Below, one piece after another: positions 16,958 to 27,757 of a DNA stretch of 64,000 nt. A program made the position numbers and the translations under genes. The stretch covers positions 1-64,000 of the forward strand of contig JAJDVX010000013.1 of assembly GCA_022825895.1 (NCBI GenBank). The letters are read 5' to 3'. The stretch comes from Chloroflexota bacterium (lineage in GTDB: Bacteria > Chloroflexota > UBA11872). How positions within the stretch are numbered: the stretch's first letter is position 1; the number at the start of each line of letters is the position of its first letter. Below the pieces are notes generated by a model. It worked only from the letters and a program-made list of their open reading frames with translations, did no database searches and had not been told where the DNA came from.

Positions 16958-17646
16958 GCGCCCGCCGCCGCGACGAGCGATTCCCAGATAGCGCGGCCGT
17001 CTTCGCCGCCAAGCTCGGCCTCGGAGGCGCGCTCGGGGTGGGGCATCATGCCGACCACGTTGCGCCCGACGTTGCAGATGCCGGCAATGTCATCAATAGC
17101 GCCGTTGGGGTTGGCGTCGGGCGAGCGGGCGCCCGACGCGGAGACGTAGCGGAAGACGACGCGATCCTCGTCGTGCAATTGGGCGAGGCCGTCGGGGTCG
17201 ATGACGTAGTTGCCTTCGGCGTGGGCGATCGGCAGGCGGAGCACCTGGCCGTTGCCGGCCGCGGAGGTGCACGGCGTGTGGGTGGATTCCACCCGGAGGT
17301 GGGTCCACTCGCAGCGGAACTGGGTGCTGTCGTTGAGCAACATTGCGCCGGGGAGCAGGCCGGCTTCCAGAAGGATCTGGAAGCCGTTGCAGATTCCCAG
17401 AACCGGGCGGCCCCGCGCGGCATGGTCCCTCACGGGCGACATGATGGGGGCGCGGGCGGCCATGGCGCCGGTGCGCAGGTAGTCGCCGTGGCTGAAGCCG
17501 CCGGGGAGCACGACCAAGTCGACGTCGTCCAGGGTCGTGTCGGCGTGCCAGGCGTAGCGGGCGTTCATGCCCACCACGTTGCCGAGAACGTGCAGCGTGT
17601 CGGCGTCGCAATTGCTGCCGGGGAAAACGACGACGGCGGCGTTCAC
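16954..17646 (-). CDS. purQ: Phosphoribosylformylglycinamidine synthase subunit PurQ (glutaminase)
   Basis: Class I glutamine amidotransferase subunit of FGAM synthase, 230 residues. The substrate-side start is [13 protein letters not shown]. The nucleophile elbow is [19 protein letters not shown], with the catalytic Cys in GICNG, and the His-Glu pair lies in MMPHPERA. The GTG start inside GTGA overlaps the purS stop; codons upstream of it belong to purS in another frame. Confidence 0.96.
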   Translation of the reverse strand: MNAAVVVFPGSNCDADTLHVLGNVVGMNARYAWHADTTLDDVDLVVLPGGFSHGDYLRTGAMAARAPIMSPVRDHAARGRPVLGICNGFQILLEAGLLPGAMLLNDSTQFRCEWTHLRVESTHTPCTSAAGNGQVLRLPIAHAEGNYVIDPDGLAQLHDEDRVVFRYVSASGARSPDANPNGAIDDIAGICNVGRNVVGMMPHPERASEAELGGEDGRAIWESLVAAAGA

Positions 17647-17930
17647 GCGGGTTGCGGGACCTTGCTGTCGACAGGCTCCAGGGCCTCGATTGCAAACGAC
17701 TCGATCACCGGGTTGACCAGGAGCTGGCGGCACATGGCTTCGGCGCGTTCAGCGGCGGCCGTATCGGTGTCCGCCGACAGCTCGATGGTGATGAGCTTGC
17801 CGATGCGGACGTCGTTCACCTCGGTGAAGCCCAGATCGTGAAGGCTGCCGCGGACGGTCAGGCCCTGCGGATCGTTGACGCCGGCGTTGAGCTGGACGGC
17901 CACGCGAACCCGGAAGCGCTGGCCGGTCAT
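17643..17930 (-). CDS. purS: Phosphoribosylformylglycinamidine synthase subunit PurS
   Basis: A 95-residue structural subunit that bridges PurL and PurQ. It shows the family pattern [19 protein letters not shown]...[22 protein letters not shown] and then [17 protein letters not shown]. Overlaps purC (ATGA) and purQ (GTGA) at its two ends. Confidence 0.95.
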   Translation of the reverse strand: MTGQRFRVRVAVQLNAGVNDPQGLTVRGSLHDLGFTEVNDVRIGKLITIELSADTDTAAAERAEAMCRQLLVNPVIESFAIEALEPVDSKVPQPA

Positions 17931-18802
17931 CCAGCCAGCAGTTCCTGCGCCTCGCGATAGCGGGCGGACGTTCGCTCGATGATTTCGCGCGGGAGGCTGG
18001 GGATTGGCGGTTCGCGGTCCCAGCCGGTGGCGATCAGGTGGTTGCGCACGATCTGCTTATCAAAGCTGGGCGGCGACATGCCGACCTGGTATTCGCGCAC
18101 ATCCCAGAAGCGCGAGGAGTCCGGGGTCATGACCTCGTCGATCAGGGTGATTTCACCGTTGACGTAGCCGAACTCGAACTTGGTGTCGGCCAGGATGATG
18201 CCGCGCTCCTTGGCGTAGTCGCGGCCGAACTCGTAGACGGCGATGGTGAGGTCGCGGAGCTGATCGGCGACGTCGCCAACGATGGCGCGGAAGTCCTCGA
18301 AGCCGATGTTCTCATCGTGGCCGCTTTCGGCCTTGGTGGCCGGAGTGAAGAGCGTTTCATCGAACGGCTCGGCTTCCTGCATGCCGGCGGGGATGGGAAT
18401 GCCGCAGATTTCGCCGTCGCGCTGGTAGTCGACCCAGCCGGAGCCGGTGATGTAGCCGCGGGCCACGCACTCGGCGTCAATCCGGTCGGCCTTGTGCACG
18501 AGCATGGTGCGACCGCGCAGGGCGTCGCGGTGGGGGGCAACCTCGGGCCCCATCTCATCGACGTCGGTGGTGATGAGGTGGTTGGGCACGATGTGGGAGG
18601 TGAGCCCAAACCAGTGCTCCGACATGCCCGTGAGCACAGCCCCCTTGCCCGGGATCGGGTCCGGGAGGACGTGGTCGAAGGCGGAGATGCGATCGGTGGT
18701 GACGATCAGCAGCCGGTCGTCCAGGTCGTAAATGTCGCGGACTTTGCCGCGATTGAGCAGGGTGAGTCCTGACAGCGCGGTTTCGGTGATGGTTGCGCTC
18801 AC
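17927..18802 (-). CDS. purC: SAICAR synthetase (phosphoribosylaminoimidazole-succinocarboxamide synthase)
   Basis: Ligates aspartate to CAIR using ATP. The 291-residue product has LLNRGKVRDIYDLDDRLLIVTTDRISAFDHVLPDPIPGKG, the succinocarboxamide signatures IDAECVARGYITGSGW and ILADTKFEFGYVNGEITLIDEVMTPDSSRFW. GTG start shares one base with the purB TAG stop. Confidence 0.96.
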   Translation of the reverse strand: MSATITETALSGLTLLNRGKVRDIYDLDDRLLIVTTDRISAFDHVLPDPIPGKGAVLTGMSEHWFGLTSHIVPNHLITTDVDEMGPEVAPHRDALRGRTMLVHKADRIDAECVARGYITGSGWVDYQRDGEICGIPIPAGMQEAEPFDETLFTPATKAESGHDENIGFEDFRAIVGDVADQLRDLTIAVYEFGRDYAKERGIILADTKFEFGYVNGEITLIDEVMTPDSSRFWDVREYQVGMSPPSFDKQIVRNHLIATGWDREPPIPSLPREIIERTSARYREAQELLAG

Positions 18803-20139
18803 TACGAGGTGACCTCCTGTGCTACCGCCGGCGTCGGTTCCGGCGCGGATTCCAAGCCCATTCGTTCGTAGGCCGTATCGAGCCAGCGCAGATGGGGCGC
18901 GGGACTGAACGCGGCTTCAAGTTGTTCGGTGCTGAGCAGGGCGGCGACGCGAGGGTCGGCGCGCACGGCGTCCTGGAAGCTGGCGCCGCCGTCCCAGGAC
19001 GCGGCGGCGTGCTCCTGCATGACCTCGTAGGCCTCCTGACGTGACATGCCGGCGTGGATCATGGCCAGCATCACGCCCTGGGAGTAGATTAGGCCGCCCG
19101 TGAGGTCCACGTTGGCAGCCATGCGATCGACGTAGACCCGCATGTCGCGGGCGATCGGGACGAAGATATAGAGCATGTAATCAAGGGCGAGGCAGGCGTC
19201 GGGAAGGATGATGCGCTCGGCCGAGGAATGGCTGATGTCGCGCTCGTGCCAGAGCGTGACATTTTCGAGCGCGACCTGGGCGTGTGAGCGCAGGAGGCGG
19301 GCGAGGCCGGAGATGCGTTCCAGGCGCGAGGGGTTGCGCTTGTGGGGCATGGACGAGGAGCCGTGGCGGCCGCTCTCGAACGGTTCTTCGGCTTCCCGAA
19401 TCTCGGTTCGCTGGAGCGAACGGAGCTCGGTGGCGAACTTGTCGAGCGAACTGGCGATCAGGGCCAGCGTGCAGACGAAGTGGGCGTGGCGGTCGCGCTG
19501 GACGATCTGGTTGGAAACCGGCGCCACGCCCAGGCCCAATTCCTCGCAGGTCCAGTCTTCGACGTGCGGCGGGACGTTGGCGTGGGTGCCGACGGAACCG
19601 GAGATCTTGCCGACGGCGATGTGCTCGCGCGCCTCCGCCAAGCGCCATCGGTGACGCCGGACTTCGCCAAGCCAGATGAGAAGCTTGAGACCGAAGGTGA
19701 TCGGCTCGGCGTGGACGCCGTGGCTGCGGCCGATCATGAGGGTGTGCTTGTGGGTGAGGGCCTGGTCGGTGAGGACGTCCTCGAGTTCGGCGAGGCGTTC
19801 ATCGAGCAAGTTGGTGGCGTCGACGAGTTGGAGGGCCAGGCCGGTGTCCAGGACGTCGCTGGATGTGAGGCCGAGGTGGAGCCAGCGAGACTCGGGGCCG
19901 ACGGATTCGGCCAGGGCGTCGACGAAGGCGTTGGTTTCGTGGTCGTTGACGCTCTCGAGTTCATCGATGCGTTCGAGGGTAAAGCTGGCCTGCATCAGCT
20001 TTCGGGCGTCGTCGGCCGGAATTCGTCCAGCACGCGCCCACGCGTTGACGGCCGCGAGTTCAACGTCGCGCTGCTTTTCGAAGTAGACCTGCCGGTCCCA
20101 GACGGCGGCCATCTCAGGTCGCGAGTAGCGCGGGATCAT
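18802..20139 (-). CDS. purB: Adenylosuccinate lyase
   Basis: Fumarase-superfamily lyase that acts on both SAICAR and adenylosuccinate. The 445-residue product starts [15 protein letters not shown]. It carries HLGLTSSDVLDTGLALQ, TLMIGRSHGVHAEPITFG and the superfamily signature GSSSMPHKRNP, whose mobile loop holds the catalytic Ser. The ATG overlaps the purD TGA (ATGA). It serves two steps of the pathway, one encoded here and one leading to AMP. Confidence 0.97.
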   Translation of the reverse strand: MIPRYSRPEMAAVWDRQVYFEKQRDVELAAVNAWARAGRIPADDARKLMQASFTLERIDELESVNDHETNAFVDALAESVGPESRWLHLGLTSSDVLDTGLALQLVDATNLLDERLAELEDVLTDQALTHKHTLMIGRSHGVHAEPITFGLKLLIWLGEVRRHRWRLAEAREHIAVGKISGSVGTHANVPPHVEDWTCEELGLGVAPVSNQIVQRDRHAHFVCTLALIASSLDKFATELRSLQRTEIREAEEPFESGRHGSSSMPHKRNPSRLERISGLARLLRSHAQVALENVTLWHERDISHSSAERIILPDACLALDYMLYIFVPIARDMRVYVDRMAANVDLTGGLIYSQGVMLAMIHAGMSRQEAYEVMQEHAAASWDGGASFQDAVRADPRVAALLSTEQLEAAFSPAPHLRWLDTAYERMGLESAPEPTPAVAQEVTS

Positions 20140-21427
20140 GAAGTCACCGCCATTCGCGACTGGCCGACAGGCGCTTGTTCGGTGGCGGCGATGTCGGTTC
20201 GCCACTGGGAGTCCTGGAATGTCACTTGATCCACCGCTGCATACGCGTTTTCCCTTGCTGCCGGAACGTCCGGCCCTGTGCCAACGATTCCAAGTACTCG
20301 TCCGCCGGCGGTGAACAGCCTGTCGTCGCGGACTTCGGTTCCCGCGTGAAACGCCAGGGCGCCGGGGGGAAGAGCATCCATACCCTTGATTTCTTGTCCT
20401 GTCTCGTAGGATCCCGGATAGCCGCCGGAGGCGAGGACCACGCAGACCGCGGCGCTGCCGTCGGGCGCAAGGTCCACGGTGCTTACGTCGCCATCGATGG
20501 CGGCCAGCATGGCGGCGACGAGGTCTCCGCGCATGGTGGGGAGGATGACCTGGGCTTCCGGGTCGCCGAAACGGATGTTGAACTCGATCACGACGGGGCC
20601 GTCTTCGGTGAGCATGAGGCCGGCGTAGAGCAGGCCGGTGAACGGACTTCCCGCGTCCGATGCCGCCTGCAAGGTGGGGCCGATGATGCGATCGGCGACG
20701 TCCTGGAGGAGCAAGTCGTCCGCGTCCGCCACGGGCGAGTAGGCGCCGACGCCGCCGGTGTTGAGGCCGCGGTCGTCGTCGTAGGCGCGCTTGTAGTCGC
20801 GGGCGGAGCCGATGATTTGGAAGCTGGTTCCGGCGCAGATGGCGAAGACGGATAGCTCAGGGCCGTAGCAGCGTTCCTGGATCACGACGGACAAACCGGC
20901 GTCGCCGAACTGGCGCCGGACCATTACGGCGTCGATGGCGGCGTGGGCTTCGTCGGGCGAGTCGCAGACCAGGACGCCCTTGCCCAGGGCGAGTCCGTCG
21001 GCCTTGACGACGAGGGGATTGACTGAGTCGTCAACGTAGTCGTGGGCCTCGTCTGGCGATTCGAAGATGGCGGAGTCGGGGATGGGGACGCCGGCTTGGT
21101 CGAGAAGCTCGGTGGTCCAGGCTTTGCTGGATTCGAGGCGAGTGGCGGCGGCGCTGGGGCCGAAGGCGAGGATGCCGGCCTCGGCCAGGCGGTCAACCAG
21201 ACCCAGGGCACAGGGGTCCTCGGGGCCGACGATGACGAGGTCGGGGCGGTTGGCCACGGACCAGTCCACGAGGCCGGGAATGTCGTCCGCGGCCAGGGGG
21301 ACGGTCGCGGCGATGTCGGATATGGCGGAGCTGCCGGGGGCGCAGTAGAGGTCGGCATCGGGGCGGTCGGCGCGGACGCGCCAGCAGAGGGCGTGCTCGC
21401 GTCCGCCGCTGCCCACAACCAGGATTC

Positions 21428-21431
<4 letters not shown>
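20136..21431 (-). CDS. purD: Phosphoribosylamine--glycine ligase (GAR synthetase)
   Basis: ATP-grasp enzyme that joins phosphoribosylamine and glycine. The 431-residue product has [17 protein letters not shown] at the N-terminus, [56 protein letters not shown] and [15 protein letters not shown]. The ATG at 21431 overlaps the guaA stop by ATGA; an ATG two codons earlier is also possible. Its stop overlaps purB. Confidence 0.96.
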
Positions 21432-22993
<1,562 letters not shown>

Positions 22994-23059
22994 TGTCGTG
23001 CCGTCGAACGGTCGGTCAGTGGGAGGTGTGACCTGAGGTAGGGCGATGCGACGGTATCT

Positions 23060-23073
23060 GCGCAGATCTGCGC
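23060..23073. promoter_or_regulatory. Perfect 14-bp palindrome in the purine-operon leader (candidate operator)
   Basis: GCGCAGATCTGCGC at 23060-23073 is a perfect palindrome. It overlaps a second one, ATCTGCGCAGAT (23056-23067), so ATCTGCGC is directly repeated with a 2-nt gap. It lies between the likely promoter and guaA, where a dimeric repressor or an RNA hairpin could act. No protein or riboswitch is assigned. Confidence 0.35.
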
Positions 23074-23143
23074 GCCGTCCACGCGGATGGTGCCTCCCAG
23101 CTACCGCGTCGTGAGTGGACGCGGCTCATCCCTGCCACGCATG

Positions 23144-23172
23144 AGTATACGAATCGCACCGGCTTATGTTGA
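23144..23172 (-). promoter_or_regulatory. Sigma70-type promoter for the purine operon
   Basis: On the minus strand TCAACA (23172-23167) and TATACT (23149-23144) are separated by exactly 17 nt. The -10 matches consensus at 5 of 6 positions and the -35 at 4 of 6. The -35 lies in the last codons of thrB. Transcription would start near 23137 and leave a leader of about 145 nt before guaA. Confidence 0.45.
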
Positions 23173-24078
23173 GGCCAGCGGCTCAATCACCGTGGCACCG
23201 GTCTCAGCGGCATTGGCCACGTAGGTCTCGCAGCCCGACGAGGCATCGATTGCCGCATCGGCCATGGCGCCGGCGACGCGCATGGTGCGGTCTTTCGGCG
23301 CAAAGGCGATGAGCGTTGGGCCCGATCCGCTGAGAGCGGCGCCGTAGGCGCCGGCGCCAAGCGCCGCCTGGACTCCCGGTTCGAGCGCGGGATTGAGTCT
23401 GGCCCGGTAGGGCTGGTGGAGAAAGTCCTGGGTCGCCACGCGCAATTCCGCATAGCGACCCGTCTGCAACGCGGCGACCAGCATTGCCGCGCGGCCGAGG
23501 TTGGCAACCGCATCGGCTCGTGGGACGTTGGTTGGCAGCACCGCGCGCGCGCGCGCGGTCGGCACGTGGTAGCCAGGCACCACGACGACGATTCCAATGT
23601 CGCTCGGAAACGGGACGCGGACCGCGTGCAGGGCATCGTCGGTTTGGACCGTCAACACGAGGCCGCCCAATAGCGCCGCGGCCACGTTGTCGGGGTGGCC
23701 TTCGATTTCAGTCGCACGGCGCAGCAACTCGTCGTCGTCCAGACCACGACGGAAGGCGTGATTTGCGGCGACGAGTCCGCCAACGATGGCGCTGGCCGAA
23801 CCGCCGAGGCCGCCCTGCGGAGGGATTTCGCGAACGGCCAGCAATCGAAACGGGCCGGCCGTAGCCGGAGCAAGCGAGCGAAAGGCACGGAAGGCGAGGT
23901 TTCGCCGGGTATCGCGGGGAACATGTTTCGAGTACTTGCCGGCAGGTTCGATCAGATCGCGGCTGGCGGGCTCGAAGTCGTACTGGTCGCGTACATCGAT
24001 GGCGAGCCCGAAGACGTCAAAGCCGGCGCCGAGGTTTCCCGACGACGCGGGGACGGATACCCGGGCGCGGCCGGTCAC
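23164..24078 (-). CDS. thrB: Homoserine kinase
   Basis: GHMP-fold kinase that phosphorylates homoserine in threonine synthesis. The 304-residue product has the N-terminal VPASSGNLGAGFDVFGLAI typical of ThrB, the ATP loop PPQGGLGGSASAIVGGLVAAN, EGHPDNVAAALLGG and the C-terminal GAALSGSGPTLIAF. It begins with GTG inside a GTGA overlap with rodA, so it is translated as the last gene of the rod-shape operon. No other threonine gene is near. Other GHMP kinases are less likely given the N-terminal and HPDN motifs. Confidence 0.93.
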   Translation of the reverse strand: MTGRARVSVPASSGNLGAGFDVFGLAIDVRDQYDFEPASRDLIEPAGKYSKHVPRDTRRNLAFRAFRSLAPATAGPFRLLAVREIPPQGGLGGSASAIVGGLVAANHAFRRGLDDDELLRRATEIEGHPDNVAAALLGGLVLTVQTDDALHAVRVPFPSDIGIVVVVPGYHVPTARARAVLPTNVPRADAVANLGRAAMLVAALQTGRYAELRVATQDFLHQPYRARLNPALEPGVQAALGAGAYGAALSGSGPTLIAFAPKDRTMRVAGAMADAAIDASSGCETYVANAAETGATVIEPLAST

Positions 24079-25238
24079 CGGCCCAGGCCGCCGCGCGGAC
24101 CGGCCGCGGGCAGAGATCCTCGAACGACGTGCATTGACTGCTGTCGGAAGGGGGCCGCTCCGCGGTGGGCGTGAATACTCAACAGGATGCCGACCGACAG
24201 GAGGGTCACGAGCAGCGAGTTCTTACCCAGGCTTACCAGCGGCAAGGTGATTCCGGTGACCGGCATCAGTCCGACGTTCATTCCGATGTTGACAAACGAC
24301 TGGGTGAAGATCATGGCGGCAATGCCGATCGCCAGCAGGCGACCGAACATGTCGCGCGCTCGAAGCCCGATCACGAGGGCCTGGACGATAAGGAGGGTAA
24401 AGAACGCCAAGAGCCCGATCGTTCCCGCCAGCCCAAGCTGTTCGCCGAGCATGGCGAAGATGAAGTCGGTGTCGCGCACGCGCAGGAATTCGAGTTGCGA
24501 CTGCGAGCCCTGGCCGAGGCCGTGGCCGAGCCAGCCACCGGAGCCAATGGATATGCGCGCCTGCAGGACGTTGTAGCCGGCGCCCAACGGATCGCTGCCG
24601 GGATCGAGAAAGGTCACGAATCGCTGTCGCATGTAGTCCTGGGCAAAGAACCAGGCGAACGGGAAGGCGGCGAGCGCGATGGCAACCGGCATGAGCAAGT
24701 GCCACCACTGTGCGCCGGCGACAAACACCATGGCCATCCAGATGGCGCCGAAAATCAGCGCGGTGCCCAGGTCGGGTTGCAAGAAGATCAAGCCCGCCGG
24801 GATGAGCATGAGTCCCAGGCTGACCATGACGGTGCGGAACGCACGCGTCGAGTCGCGGCGGTCGGCCAGGTACTTCGCGAAGGCCACGACAGCCGCCACC
24901 TTCATGAATTCCGATGGCTGAATGACGATGGCGCCGACCTCGAACCATCGGCGGGCGCCCAGGTCAAAGTCTCCGACCAGCAGCACCATGACCAGGGCGA
25001 GCACCCCTGCCAGAAACAGCGGTACCGCTATGCCGTGCAACGCCCGGTAGTCGATCTGAGCCATGGCGAAGGCAACGCCGAGGCCAACGGCGCCAAGGAT
25101 GGCTTTCTGGACCGCCTGATTCTGCAGGCCGTTCGCGCCGGGATCGGCGGTGGTGCTGAGCATGAGGACGCCGAACGCCACGAGAGCGATGGTCGACACG
25201 ACGATCGCCCATTCGATGCGCGCGAGCCGGAGAAGCAT
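24075..25238 (-). CDS. rodA: Rod-shape-determining peptidoglycan glycosyltransferase RodA
   Basis: SEDS-family polytopic membrane protein (387 residues, about ten hydrophobic segments) that polymerises lipid II together with PBP2. Signatures are DLGARRWFEVGAIVIQPSEFMKVA, the LQPDLGTALIF segment, and GHGLGQGSQSQLEFLRVRDTDFIFAMLGEQLG, followed by NIGMNVGLMPVTGITLPLVSLGKNSL. The ATG shares one base with the mrdA stop (TGATG). Pairing with mrdA favours RodA over FtsW. Confidence 0.95.
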   Translation of the reverse strand: MLLRLARIEWAIVVSTIALVAFGVLMLSTTADPGANGLQNQAVQKAILGAVGLGVAFAMAQIDYRALHGIAVPLFLAGVLALVMVLLVGDFDLGARRWFEVGAIVIQPSEFMKVAAVVAFAKYLADRRDSTRAFRTVMVSLGLMLIPAGLIFLQPDLGTALIFGAIWMAMVFVAGAQWWHLLMPVAIALAAFPFAWFFAQDYMRQRFVTFLDPGSDPLGAGYNVLQARISIGSGGWLGHGLGQGSQSQLEFLRVRDTDFIFAMLGEQLGLAGTIGLLAFFTLLIVQALVIGLRARDMFGRLLAIGIAAMIFTQSFVNIGMNVGLMPVTGITLPLVSLGKNSLLVTLLSVGILLSIHAHRGAAPFRQQSMHVVRGSLPAAGPRGGLGR

Positions 25239-27160
25239 CAGAGCCGATGATCCGGTGAAACGAAGTCGGGGCGTTCCTGCGGCAACGGCGGCATGTCGCC
25301 GGTCATCAGGTAGTCCACGATGTCCCGGGCAATTGGCGCCGCGGCGAAGGAGCCTTCGCCACCGTCGCGCACGAGGACCGCAAATGCGTACTGCGGCTGT
25401 TCAGCTGGCGCGTAGCCGGCGAACCAGGCGTGGCTGGGCAGGCGGCCTTCCGCATCGCGCAGCCCGCTGTATTCGGCGGTACCCGTCTTGCCGGCCACGA
25501 CCGTATGCGACGAGCGCGCCCGCGGACCCGTGCCGGAAGGTTCGTTGACGGCACGGTAGAGGCCGGACTGAAGCAGGCGCAGGTTCTCGTCGCTGATCGG
25601 CAACACGCTGCGAACCTGCGGCGGCGTGCGTACGGCCACGTTGCCGTGCTGGTCGAGCATGCGGTCGATCAGGCGAGGACGCATGACACGTCCGCCGTTG
25701 CCGATCGCGGCATACATGCTGGCGATCTGCAGGGGCGTCACCTGGACAAGGCCCTGGCCGATTGCCGCGTGGTACGTGTCGCCGGTAACCCACGGCTGTT
25801 GCAGATTCTTGTTTTTCCATTCCGAGGTTGGGACGAGGCCGGAAGCCTCGCCCGGGAGATCGATTCCAGTCCGCTCGCCAAAACCGAAGGATCGCTCAAA
25901 CTCGGCAAGGCGGCGATTGCCAAGCCCCTGGAGCCGCGTGTAGGGGTTGCCGCCAGAGACGTTATAGAAGTAGATGTTGCAGGACTCGGCGATGGCGCGT
26001 TCGAGGTCGACGAGCCCGTGTCCCTGGGGCAACCAGTCGTCAAATGCCCAGCCGCTGGGCAAGATCAAGCGCCCGTCGCAGTGAATCTTGCTCTGGGGCA
26101 GGACGACGCCTGCTTCCAAGGCGCCGCTGGCGGTGATGACTTTGTATGTCGATCCCGGGGGATACAGCCCGGAGATCGCGTGGTTGATCAGAGGCCGGCG
26201 AGGGTCGCTGACCAGCAGCGCGAAGCTCTCGGACGAAGCGCCGCGGGTAAAGATATTGCTGTCGTAGTCGGGCAAGCTCACCATCGCGACCACGTCGCCG
26301 GAGTCGGGGCGGAGCACAACCACGGCGCCGGCGCCCCGATCGCGCAGAGCGAGATGGCGGGCGAGGATTTCGCGAATGGCCTTCTGTTCGTTCAACGCGA
26401 TGGTGAGGACGGCGTGCTGGCCAACCTGCGGCGGTCTGAACGACAGCTCGTTCAGCGTGCGACCGAAGGCATCAGCTTCCAGGCGCTGTTCGCCGTCCCG
26501 GCCGCGAAGTTGCGTCTGCAGGCTGCGCTCCACACCCGCGAGCCCGATGTCTTCGTCGAACCGCACGCCCTGGCGACGATAGGCTTCAACGTCTTCGGCC
26601 GGGATGGGTCCGGTAAAGCCCAGGATGTGGCCGAACACGTCACCATGCGCGTATTCGCGCCGGGTGCCAGTGCGCACGGTGACGCCGGGAAGATCGTGGC
26701 GGCGTTCTTCGATTGTCAGGGCCGATTCGCGCGGCACGGCGCGTGCTAGCCGCGCCGGCGTATCCGGGGCTGTCCGCGCCTGATTCAGCTTGAACTGAAG
26801 GTCTTCCGAGCGCTCGCCCGACAAGACCGCCAGGTTGGCGAGCACGGGTCCTTCGCGCTCGGGCGGAAGCTCGGCGGGACGAAGCCACACGCTGAAGACC
26901 GGAGCGTTGGCGACGAGCGGCTCGCGGTCTCGGTCGTAGATCAGCCCGCGAAGGGGCTGGATGGGTCGTGTGCGAGCGCGGTTTTGCGCTGCCTGCACCC
27001 GGTAGGCGTCGGACTCGACCACCTGGAGCTGCCAGAGGCGGGCGGCCAGCGCGGTATTCCCGGCGATCGCGGCCCCTCCAAGAAGAAGGGCGCGACGGGT
27101 GCCGCTAATGCGCGGCTGCCCGGCACCTGTCCTTGCCGCCGGGCGTGGATGCGCCTCCAA
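25238..27160 (-). CDS. mrdA: Penicillin-binding protein 2 (class B transpeptidase)
   Basis: Membrane-anchored D,D-transpeptidase of the elongasome, 640 residues. One N-terminal TM segment (about 23-45) is followed by the pedestal domain and the transpeptidase domain. Active-site motifs are S337-x-x-K340 (PPGSTYK), SCN at 393-395 and KTG at 558-560. The TTG start is supported by a GGAGGA Shine-Dalgarno about 7 nt upstream. It starts 15 nt after mreD and overlaps rodA by one base. Confidence 0.95.
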   Translation of the reverse strand: MEAHPRPAARTGAGQPRISGTRRALLLGGAAIAGNTALAARLWQLQVVESDAYRVQAAQNRARTRPIQPLRGLIYDRDREPLVANAPVFSVWLRPAELPPEREGPVLANLAVLSGERSEDLQFKLNQARTAPDTPARLARAVPRESALTIEERRHDLPGVTVRTGTRREYAHGDVFGHILGFTGPIPAEDVEAYRRQGVRFDEDIGLAGVERSLQTQLRGRDGEQRLEADAFGRTLNELSFRPPQVGQHAVLTIALNEQKAIREILARHLALRDRGAGAVVVLRPDSGDVVAMVSLPDYDSNIFTRGASSESFALLVSDPRRPLINHAISGLYPPGSTYKVITASGALEAGVVLPQSKIHCDGRLILPSGWAFDDWLPQGHGLVDLERAIAESCNIYFYNVSGGNPYTRLQGLGNRRLAEFERSFGFGERTGIDLPGEASGLVPTSEWKNKNLQQPWVTGDTYHAAIGQGLVQVTPLQIASMYAAIGNGGRVMRPRLIDRMLDQHGNVAVRTPPQVRSVLPISDENLRLLQSGLYRAVNEPSGTGPRARSSHTVVAGKTGTAEYSGLRDAEGRLPSHAWFAGYAPAEQPQYAFAVLVRDGGEGSFAAAPIARDIVDYLMTGDMPPLPQERPDFVSPDHRL

Positions 27161-27175
27161 GCGTGTCCTCCGTCG

Positions 27176-27757
27176 TTAGCCGAATTGGCCGCCGCGCGCA
27201 CGTCCCAGATAGCGTCCAGCGCTTTGCGGGCGTGTCCACCGGTCCACTAGACGTACAGCCGGGTACAGCAGCCCGGTTGCTCCCGCATTGACCGCCACGG
27301 CGCGCGGAAGGCGCTTCCAGACGTGCTCACCCCAGTCTAATTCGAATCCCAGCCACTGCAGTGTCAGAACCACGGCGGGGTAGTACAGCAACGTGGCCGC
27401 CACACCGGCCAGAATGGGAAACACGACGTTGACTCGGTCGAAGCGCTGCCCTTGGCCGCCGACGATGTAGACGAGCAGCGTGAAGAGCAGGGTGTTGACG
27501 CCTAGCGGCGCTGCCGAAAGCAGATCGATCAACAGTCCACCCAGAAAACCCCAATACAGGGCCCGCGAATCGTCGCTCACCCTGGCCAATATGACCGCGG
27601 CCATCAGGACCAGCGACGGTCGAATGCCGGCAATGGCGAAGGAGGGAAACACTGACGCCTGCAACAATCCCAGCATCAGAATGAGCAGCGCGGCAGCGAT
27701 GGTGCCGATGCGTACCCGCCAGCCTTGGTGAGGCTGGGGGATTCGGGCGGCTATCAC
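27176..27757 (-). CDS. mreD: Rod shape-determining protein MreD
   Basis: A small integral membrane protein (193 residues) with about five hydrophobic segments. It has the MreD pattern ALYWGFLGGLLIDLLSAAPLGVNTLLFTLLVY. It connects MreC with the membrane elongation complex. GTG start overlaps mreC by 4 nt (GTGA). Confidence 0.9.
   Translation of the reverse strand: MIAARIPQPHQGWRVRIGTIAAALLILMLGLLQASVFPSFAIAGIRPSLVLMAAVILARVSDDSRALYWGFLGGLLIDLLSAAPLGVNTLLFTLLVYIVGGQGQRFDRVNVVFPILAGVAATLLYYPAVVLTLQWLGFELDWGEHVWKRLPRAVAVNAGATGLLYPAVRLVDRWTRPQSAGRYLGRARGGQFG

Noticed and set aside
22994-23163. Purine or other riboswitch in the guaA leader
   Set aside because: I could not match the conserved core of a purine, PRPP or ZTP riboswitch. 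Only promoter-like and palindromic signals remain.
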